Shown one piece after another: positions 14,330 through 19,766 of a DNA stretch of 19,766 nucleotides; the stretch's first letter is position 1; every line of letters begins with the position of its first letter. Origin of the DNA: Planctomycetota bacterium (lineage in GTDB: Bacteria > Planctomycetota > Phycisphaerae > WQYP01); the NCBI GenBank assembly GCA_021852245.1, contig JAJZNY010000254.1, positions 1-19,766 of the forward strand, given 5' to 3'. Under the pieces are notes generated by a model. It made no database searches. It saw only the letters and a list, made by a program, of their open reading frames with translations, and was not told where the DNA came from. A program made the translations under genes and the position numbers.

Positions 14330-17149
14330 TTAATTTCCCGGCAGATGGGAGGTAAACCGATAATGACCGGCCTCCACCCGATAGATCGCCCGTCCGTGTG
14401 AGAACTTGATAAATTTAATCCAGGCGTGCGGCTTGATTGCAGCGCCGTTGAGTTGCACATCAGCGGCATCTTTGGCCGGGATTTCAACCGTGGCGGTGCT
14501 GTTGGGCGGCACGCGGACATGCCAGATGAATTCGCCATCGCTGATCTTCCAGTTGCTGACAATTTTACCGTACGGGGAGCGGTGATAGCAGCGCACCCAG
14601 GTAAGTTTGCCGAGAATATGGGGATCCATGATGACATGTTTGAATCCGACATGGATCATGCTGCTTTGAATACCTCCTACATACTGGAACAGCCAGGTGA
14701 GCATGTCGCCGATGAACATCACGTGATCTTCCGAATTCATGGCCGGATTGGCGGTATTGCCGTTCCACAGTTCCCAGACGGTGGTAGCTCCATGTTTAAT
14801 CATGAATCCCCAGCCGGGATAGGTGGTCTTATTGAGCATTTTCCAGGCGAGTTGCGATTGCCCCATGCGCGACATTTCATTGAATATCCACTGCATGCCG
14901 ATCACACCGACCCCCACATGATCGTCCTGCCGTTTGTTCATCCGCCACAGGAAGCGCCGGATGACATCGGCCTGACGATTCTTCGGTGTAATGCCTGAAG
15001 CCAGTGCGAGAATACACGCCGTATCCGAGCCGTTTCCGTAATAATGCCCTTTGGCATTCCATGCGTATTTATTAAAACCGACTTTCAGGCGGTGCGCCTC
15101 TGCCAGCCAGTGCTGACGCTGTGAGGGATGATGGAGTATCCCGGCGTACCACGCCATCAGTGTCAGGTCTTTATACAGAGTCGCGGTGGCAAGTACCACC
15201 TTGGGCGTGGCACGGTTCGGATCATTCGAATGGATCTTCAGGGGTGACCGCGCTGGCGAACACCAGTCGCCGTAGGAATCTGCCCGCGTGATGCCATGGT
15301 GCACCATACGCAGTTGAAAATTAATCCATTTTGCCATGGCGGCGTAATGATCTCGGACGGGCGATATCTGGCCATATTGCAGATACAGTGTTCCCGGCAG
15401 ATAGATGAAAGTGCTCGGCCAGGTCACATCGTGTGTGTAAAAGGCCCAGTAGGGTGGATTGACATCCGAAATATCACCACTGGGACGCTGGGCGGACTGC
15501 ATATCCCAGAGCCACTTGTCATGGAACAGCTCCGTGTTGAACACGAACGATTCACTTCTGGTTTCCATACCCCGATCACCCATCCATCCCTGGCGTTCAT
15601 CCCGCTGCGGGCAGTCGGTGGGAATGGAGCGGTAATTATTCTGAATACCCCATCGGCAGTTGTGGAATAGCTGGTCAACCAGTTTATCCGAGCAGGCAAA
15701 AGAGCCCGTCCGCGGCAGGGCGTCATGCACCTCTTGCCCCTCAAGGGTTGACAGGGTCGGCTTGCCGGGATACCCCAGAAGTTCTACAAATCGGAATCCG
15801 TGATAGGTAAATATGGGATGCCAGGTGATGCCCCCCTTACCATCCATGATCACGGTGTCGGTCTGTTTGGCACTGCGCAGATTGGCTACGTAGAGATGAA
15901 GTTGCCCATGACCGGCAGATGGATTGAGATTGACGGTCAATTTGCCGTTACGCACCAGACTTTCGCCGTGACGGAGAACGATCTTTGTTCCTGCCGGGGC
16001 GTTAGGAATATGGATTCGGCACCATCCGACCATATTCTGCCCCATATCGAACATCCATTTACCCGGTGCAACCTCTGCCACCTTGATGGGATGGAGAATC
16101 TGAGTGATCTTGATCGGAAACTGCATCATCGCCAGCAGTTTTCCGCCGGGCGAATGGACAAGCTCGGCTGACTTCCAGCCCGCTGCGTGATAGCCGACTT
16201 TGTTCCAACCCGGCATCTGCATCGCCGTGTTGTAGGTTTCACCGTTGTACTCGCTGTCCATGCGAATCGGTCCGCGGTCCGTCATCTTCCATTGAGGACC
16301 ACTGGTCACCACGCTGGACGTGCCGTCGGCGTAGCTGATATGAATCATCAGAATCATGCGGGGCGGGATGTGGATGGTATAAGCAGCCGGTCCTCCAAGA
16401 CCGTATGCCCGACCGTTCCCCAGAATCACGCCGATGGCATTCTCCCCTTTGTGCAGAAGCGGCGTGACATTTCTTGCAACATAGTAGCAACGTTTCGGAT
16501 ACCAGCTCAGCGGCGGTGAGAGTTGCGCGTCACTGGTCCGCTTCCCGTTGATGTACATCCTCCCCAGACCGATTCCACAGAAATAGGCGACCGCCCGTTT
16601 GACGCGGTGCGCCACATTAAATTGATCCCGCAGATAAATCGCAGGCAGAGGATGGCGAATCCCCTTCTTCCAACGGGGTTTCCACCCGATCCATTGAGCA
16701 TGCTGCCATTGGGCCGGAACCCACAGCGCTTCCTGCCAATGTCCGACTTGACTCCATGCACTCGGCTGCGCCGTCTGATTCCACACTCGAACCTTCCAAA
16801 AGCACCGCTCCCTTGCGACGAGAGGACTTCCTGCATATCGGATATTAATCGACTTGTCTGACGTTACCCGCCCCGAATTCCACAGATCGCCGTCATTTTT
16901 CGCCAGCAGTGCCCGGCTCGACGCCACGATGATCTGATATCCCGTCTGCCGCGCTCCGTAGCCCGTCCACGGGAGCTGCCAGCCGAAACGGAGATGGTGT
17001 GAGTTCACGGCAACCGGATCATGCCTCAGTTGAATCTGCAGATGCGTCGGTGCCGATACAACGGCTGCCGTTGCTGTGGTTGATTGTCTCGTGGTACAGG
17101 CCGAGAGAGTCAGCAGCAGAGTCGATGCTATACAATACTTTAGTTTCAT
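14330..17149 (-). CDS. Glycoside hydrolase family 78 alpha-L-rhamnosidase, lipoprotein
   Basis: This enzyme class removes terminal alpha-L-rhamnose from plant or microbial polysaccharides and glycosides by an inverting mechanism. ATG at 17149 gives 939 residues and a lipoprotein signal: MKLKYCIASTLLLTLSAC, with C18 as the lipidation residue. The longer frame to 17350 is not needed. Fibronectin-like and jelly-roll N-terminal regions (about 33-480, with FWKVRVWNQ and RMYINGKR) lead into the (alpha/alpha)6 catalytic barrel (about 485-830). This carries the hallmark DCPQRDERQGWMGD (512-525, candidate general acid E518) and TTVWELWNGN (candidate base E793), then MNSEDHVMFIGDMLTWLF. A C-terminal beta domain (about 830-939) completes the family layout. 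It likely sits on the outer membrane or in the periplasm. It converges with polX and stands alone, without a visible transporter or rhamnose-catabolic partner. Confidence 0.9.
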   Translation of the reverse strand: MKLKYCIASTLLLTLSACTTRQSTTATAAVVSAPTHLQIQLRHDPVAVNSHHLRFGWQLPWTGYGARQTGYQIIVASSRALLAKNDGDLWNSGRVTSDKSINIRYAGSPLVARERCFWKVRVWNQTAQPSAWSQVGHWQEALWVPAQWQHAQWIGWKPRWKKGIRHPLPAIYLRDQFNVAHRVKRAVAYFCGIGLGRMYINGKRTSDAQLSPPLSWYPKRCYYVARNVTPLLHKGENAIGVILGNGRAYGLGGPAAYTIHIPPRMILMIHISYADGTSSVVTSGPQWKMTDRGPIRMDSEYNGETYNTAMQMPGWNKVGYHAAGWKSAELVHSPGGKLLAMMQFPIKITQILHPIKVAEVAPGKWMFDMGQNMVGWCRIHIPNAPAGTKIVLRHGESLVRNGKLTVNLNPSAGHGQLHLYVANLRSAKQTDTVIMDGKGGITWHPIFTYHGFRFVELLGYPGKPTLSTLEGQEVHDALPRTGSFACSDKLVDQLFHNCRWGIQNNYRSIPTDCPQRDERQGWMGDRGMETRSESFVFNTELFHDKWLWDMQSAQRPSGDISDVNPPYWAFYTHDVTWPSTFIYLPGTLYLQYGQISPVRDHYAAMAKWINFQLRMVHHGITRADSYGDWCSPARSPLKIHSNDPNRATPKVVLATATLYKDLTLMAWYAGILHHPSQRQHWLAEAHRLKVGFNKYAWNAKGHYYGNGSDTACILALASGITPKNRQADVIRRFLWRMNKRQDDHVGVGVIGMQWIFNEMSRMGQSQLAWKMLNKTTYPGWGFMIKHGATTVWELWNGNTANPAMNSEDHVMFIGDMLTWLFQYVGGIQSSMIHVGFKHVIMDPHILGKLTWVRCYHRSPYGKIVSNWKISDGEFIWHVRVPPNSTATVEIPAKDAADVQLNGAAIKPHAWIKFIKFSHGRAIYRVEAGHYRFTSHLPGN

Positions 17150-17795
17150 AACTCGTGATCCTCGCAGAGCAAAATAATCATCTGACGGGCGGTTGCCGAC
17201 CGCAAATTTACTTCTCTGGCGATCAATCATAATATCCCTCTGCCTGAAGTGCCAGATATCGTGCAGCCACGGTGAATGTTGCATGATGGTCATCGATGGC
17301 ATGAAGTTCCCGTGCGCCAATGTCTGTCGTTCAGGGAATGCTTCAATCAAGCAAGACGCATAAACTGATCAACCTTGCTCGCTCAACTTCAATCGAAGAT
17401 TGGTAGACGTCAATACGCCATATGGGAATCAGCCATCGCTTATTACCCGATCGAACCTGCGTGCAAGAGAGATCACACGGGCGGTTCGGGTAACCTTTAA
17501 ACCAAACTGCGGCCACCCGGATTTATCGGCTTTCGCAATAGCGCTCTGGCACAGGAGACCGGCATTCTTATGGGCACAACGCCTGATTTTCCGAGGATTT
17601 TAGATTGTCCTGATTTCGACCGGATGCTATAATCAACGGTACGACCAAGGCCCCCGATTGGGCGGTTCGCCATTTTTGCGTCTGCCGCGCGTACAACGGC
17701 CCGGATGCATGATTCAATGCCGCCCAGCTTTGCGGGGAGGAAACCGCGGGCGAACGGTGTGGTTCAAAGTACCCTTTTTGAAGCGAGAGTGATTT
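17150..17795. other. Divergent intergenic region between rhamnosidase and prepilin genes
   Basis: No supportable gene in about 650 bases. It should hold the rhamnosidase promoter (on the minus strand a TATTAT lies near 17230, without a clear -35) and contains the strong plus-strand promoter at 17605-17633. Open frames here are short and have no ribosome sites. Confidence 0.45.
17605..17633 (+). promoter_or_regulatory. Sigma70-like promoter for the prepilin gene
   Basis: TTGTCC (17605-17610), a 17-base spacer, and perfect TATAAT (17628-17633) on the plus strand. The predicted start near 17640 gives a leader of about 155 bases before the prepilin ATG. Confidence 0.6.
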
Positions 17796-18698
17796 ATGCG
17801 CGGTGCCCATCCGTCAAGCCAGCAGAGGTTTACTTACGCGGCGTTTTTTCGCTCGGGGCGACGCAGTTCTACAGGCTCTGGTTTCACGTTGGTTGAATTG
17901 CTGGTGGTGATAACCATCATCGCTCTACTCATTTCGTTATTAATCCCGGCTCTGGGCAAAGCGCGTCACCTGGCTCTCAGAATTGATTGTGCATCGAACC
18001 TGCGCACGCTCGGTGAAGCCTGCCTCGTTTATGCCGACAGGTTCGGCGGGCAGGAACCTCCGGGCGCAAATCAAACCGATATCCCCGGCAATTGGCCGTT
18101 CGGGGGGCTTGATGGCTTTCGCAACCCAAAAAATCCCAGTGTGCTCGATTACACCCCTTGGGGGCTGGGCCTGCTCTACACGACAAAATTGGTCACCAAC
18201 CCCGCTATTTTTTACTGCCCCGAGGGGAATTACTTTACTCCCACGAAAACGCCACAATATTACCTAGGGTACCTCGGCCAAAAAAATGGACCTCCGGATT
18301 ATCTACAGGTCTATCTGGGCTATTGCTATTACTATGGTCTGCGGGAGGGTGAGGAAAAATCAGGTGGAAACGTCATACCTGATCCCCCCAACAAAGATGC
18401 TACACCTATGAATCCGACTACATTAATGCCCAGTACTCCGGCATACAACGCCCTGACCAATACCTTTACCCAACCCTTTGATACCGGTGGCAACACAATC
18501 CTCGCCTCAGATATCGCGGTATCCACCGGCCAAGTATGGTTTCCGTTCTGTAATCATTTGAACGGCAATGATGCTTTAAGTGGCTGCAACGTTCTTTATG
18601 GCGATGGGCGTGTGATCTGGAAGACCCCGGCGCAGATGCATTGTCGCCTGTATATAGCCAAAGCCAACGTCTTTCCCTCTCTCTTTTTCTGGCAATGA
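17796..18698 (+). CDS. Type II secretion/type IV prepilin-like protein (planctomycete pseudopilin)
   Basis: The protein has a 29-residue basic leader, then the prepilin peptidase site G29-F30 and the hydrophobic helix [20 protein letters not shown] with E34 (the fifth residue after cleavage). This is the class III signal of type IV pilins and type II pseudopilins, which a prepilin peptidase cuts and methylates at the inner membrane. The body has paired cysteines and an ending motif [20 protein letters not shown] (H254 to D270-G271), close to the H-X9-DG motif of planctomycete prepilin-type proteins but with a longer gap. Such genes occur in many copies per planctomycete genome and are often far from secretion operons; no secretion genes are adjacent here. 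Its role (minor pilin, or surface protein) is not settled. ATG at 17796 fits, with a weak purine-rich site in front. Confidence 0.82.
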   Translation: MRGAHPSSQQRFTYAAFFRSGRRSSTGSGFTLVELLVVITIIALLISLLIPALGKARHLALRIDCASNLRTLGEACLVYADRFGGQEPPGANQTDIPGNWPFGGLDGFRNPKNPSVLDYTPWGLGLLYTTKLVTNPAIFYCPEGNYFTPTKTPQYYLGYLGQKNGPPDYLQVYLGYCYYYGLREGEEKSGGNVIPDPPNKDATPMNPTTLMPSTPAYNALTNTFTQPFDTGGNTILASDIAVSTGQVWFPFCNHLNGNDALSGCNVLYGDGRVIWKTPAQMHCRLYIAKANVFPSLFFWQ

Positions 18699-18840
18699 GC
18701 GCTTCGCTGCATCGGTTTTAGTCGCCCCGCCGCAGCAGAATCGAGAATGCCGCAGCTATTGCCGAATGTCCACGAGTTCCGTGGTCGCACGGTCTTTAGC
18801 TGTCCACCGGTTGCGGGTAGAATTCATGCCGTGGTAGGGG

Positions 18841-18862
18841 GGCGGCCTTAATCTGGGCCGCC
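18841..18862 (-). other. GC-rich hairpin downstream of tRNA-Ser
   Basis: GGCGGCC and GGCCGCC form a perfect 7-bp stem around an 8-base loop, 17 bases after the tRNA 3' end in the minus direction. No T-run follows, so it could help 3' processing or termination, but I do not call an intrinsic terminator. Confidence 0.35.
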
Positions 18863-18878
18863 TTACCGGCCGGAGAAC

Positions 18879-18964
18879 GGAGAGAGTGGGATTCGAACCC
18901 ACGGTGGAGTTGCCCCCACACACGACTTCCAATCGTGCTCCTTAAGCCACTCGGACATCTCTCC
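18879..18964 (-). tRNA. tRNA-Ser (anticodon GGA)
   Basis: The 86-base minus-strand sequence folds as a class II tRNA. The acceptor arm GGAGAGA (18964-18958) pairs with TCTCTCC (18885-18879). The anticodon arm is CACGA-TTGGAAG-TCGTG with anticodon GGA at 18930-18928, reading serine UCC and UCU. The variable arm is long (TGTGGGGGCAACTCCAC), as expected for serine, and the T arm contains GGTTCGAATCC. The 3' CCA is not encoded, so it must be added after transcription. Confidence 0.97.
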
Positions 18965-18969
18965 AAGGT

Positions 18970-18989
18970 GCCGGGCCGCAGCGCCCGGC
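18970..18989 (-). other. Hairpin between the tRNA promoter and the mature tRNA 5' end
   Basis: GCCGGGC, a 6-base loop, and GCCCGGC form a perfect GC stem in the short 5' leader of the tRNA precursor. It may guide RNase P processing or be a relic; no proof is visible. Confidence 0.35.
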
Positions 18990-18999
18990 GCAAACATAC

Positions 19000-19028
19000 A
19001 GGCTACAAGCAGCGGCAATCAGAGTCAA
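19000..19028 (-). promoter_or_regulatory. Sigma70-like promoter for tRNA-Ser
   Basis: On the minus strand TTGACT (19028-19023) and TAGCCT (19005-19000) are separated by 17 bases. The -35 matches five of six consensus bases and the -10 three. The start would be about 30 bases before the tRNA. Confidence 0.5.
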
Positions 19029-19092
19029 TTTAGCAGAGAATTTGCCGACCCCTATTTTTCCTGCCCCTCTGAATCGCGGCCTCGCTTTTCGC

Positions 19093-19662
19093 TCACCCCG
19101 CTCCCCCCGCGCCAACACCCTGCACCTGTTTGAGCACCTCGACTGCAGGTTTGTATCCCCCTTTAGCCGCCAGTTTCAGCCAGTGGATCGCCTTGACTTC
19201 GTTGGCCACCACCCCGTTACCTTCGAAATATGCCGCCCCCAGATTGAATTCAGCTTTGCAGTCACCTGCTTGGGCGGCCTTGTGAAACCAGACAAATGCC
19301 TTCTGGTAATTCTGTGCAACACCTTGGCCGGAAAAATAGGAGATGCCGAGTGCACATTGGGCTTGGGAAAGGTTTTGCACAGCCGCCTTGTGAAACCAAT
19401 GGAAAGCCAATCTACTATTTTGCGCCACACCAACCCCGTGTTTATACTCTTCTGCCAGCAGGAATTGCGCCGGGGGAAAACCGGTGTGTGCCGACTTTTT
19501 GCACCAATAGGCCGCCTTACGCGTGTCCTGCTCGGTTCCCCATCCATGTAAGTAAAAACAACCCACAGCATACTGTGCAACCGCCAATCCACCCTTTGCT
19601 GCCTTTCGCAGCCAAGGATAGGCACCGGCGTAGTTGGGGGGTAAACGTCCGACGAAGTGCAT
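19093..19662 (-). CDS. Sel1-repeat protein, possibly N-terminally truncated, 189 aa
   Basis: Four complete Sel1-like (TPR-related, about 36 residue) repeats can be read at about 25-60, 61-96, 97-132 and 133-168, with signatures such as AQYAVGCFYLHGWGTEQD, AQCALGISYFSGQGVAQN and AEFNLGAAYFEGNGV, each followed by an A-x-x-W-x-x-x-A helix. A partial repeat (NYAGAYPWLRKAAKGG) lies at the very start. Sel1 repeats form a helical solenoid used for protein-protein contacts. The frame begins in the middle of a repeat, with no signal peptide and no good ribosome site before ATG 19662. It stays open to the window edge with residues that look non-coding. The original N-terminus may therefore have been lost through a rearrangement near 19660-19700. 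The role is unknown. Confidence 0.7.
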   Translation of the reverse strand: MHFVGRLPPNYAGAYPWLRKAAKGGLAVAQYAVGCFYLHGWGTEQDTRKAAYWCKKSAHTGFPPAQFLLAEEYKHGVGVAQNSRLAFHWFHKAAVQNLSQAQCALGISYFSGQGVAQNYQKAFVWFHKAAQAGDCKAEFNLGAAYFEGNGVVANEVKAIHWLKLAAKGGYKPAVEVLKQVQGVGAGGAG

Positions 19663-19725
19663 CTGGCGGGGATTTTTGGGGCGTGTAGATTCTGATCTGT
19701 TGTTTGGATTTTCAGGAGCAGATCG

Positions 19726-19766
19726 ATGGATCAGCGCGGCAGGAAGTTTACCATACCGGAGCGGCA
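19726..19766 (+). CDS. Start of an unidentified gene, cut by the window end
   Basis: ATG at 19726 has AGGAG (19714-19718) seven bases upstream and opens MDQRGRKFTIPER before the window ends. The short basic start is not enough to assign a family. DNA-binding proteins and some transposase subunits start in a similar way, which would fit the truncated neighbour, but that is only a guess. Confidence 0.4.
   Translation, partial: MDQRGRKFTIPER

Noticed and set aside
17150..17350. N-terminal extension of the rhamnosidase to 17350
   Set aside because: The lipoprotein signal begins at 17149; the extra 67 residues are not protein-like and would bury the signal.

Overview
The window most likely comes from a planctomycete of the class Phycisphaerae or a close relative. 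This is an inference from gene content. It carries a long-leader prepilin with the [17 protein letters not shown] start typical of planctomycete type II pseudopilins, a PEP-CTERM surface protein, two exported proteins with a secretin-N-like (STN) domain and a conserved TV-P-x-W-x-x-x-GG tail, a GH78 alpha-L-rhamnosidase, and a fucose/arabinose-isomerase family enzyme. Base composition is moderately GC-rich and genes are found on both strands in short operons.

Layout: 1-208 is the end of a probable MATE-type exporter cut by the window edge. 209-584 is non-coding. 585-2498 (minus strand) is an accessory patch. It holds two related fragments of an Rhs/YD-repeat core end, each followed by genes for small membrane proteins; one of those genes has an in-frame TAG at codon 14 just after a strong ribosome site. 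2499-2974 is non-coding with short GC palindromes and a repeated 13-mer. 2975-4655 (plus) encodes the pair of exported STN-domain paralogues. 4643-7797 (minus) is an ABC anion-type importer operon: a duplicated permease, an ATPase, and a free-standing AAA-associated C-terminal domain protein. A good sigma70-like promoter lies in front of it, but no substrate-binding protein is visible. 8010-8749 (minus) is a single-gene PEP-CTERM unit with its own intrinsic terminator. 9321-10772 (plus) is the sugar isomerase, with a long 5' region holding a palindrome. 10854-11339 (minus) is an unrecognised soluble protein. 11669-14237 (plus) is an overlapping ispD-polX pair (isoprenoid precursor synthesis and an X-family DNA repair polymerase with PHP domain). 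14330-17149 (minus) is the GH78 lipoprotein. 17605-18698 (plus) is a prepilin with a near-consensus promoter. 18879-18964 (minus) is tRNA-Ser(GGA). 19093-19662 (minus) is a Sel1-repeat protein whose beginning seems lost, and at 19726 a new plus-strand reading frame begins and runs off the window.

Functional picture: the window mixes housekeeping genes (ispD, polX, tRNA-Ser) with envelope and polysaccharide-use functions (rhamnosidase, isomerase, PEP-CTERM protein, STN proteins, prepilin). The most unusual part is the Rhs-tip and small-membrane-protein patch at 0.6-2.5 kb; the STN pair is second. No CRISPR array, rRNA, complete insertion sequence or prophage was seen.
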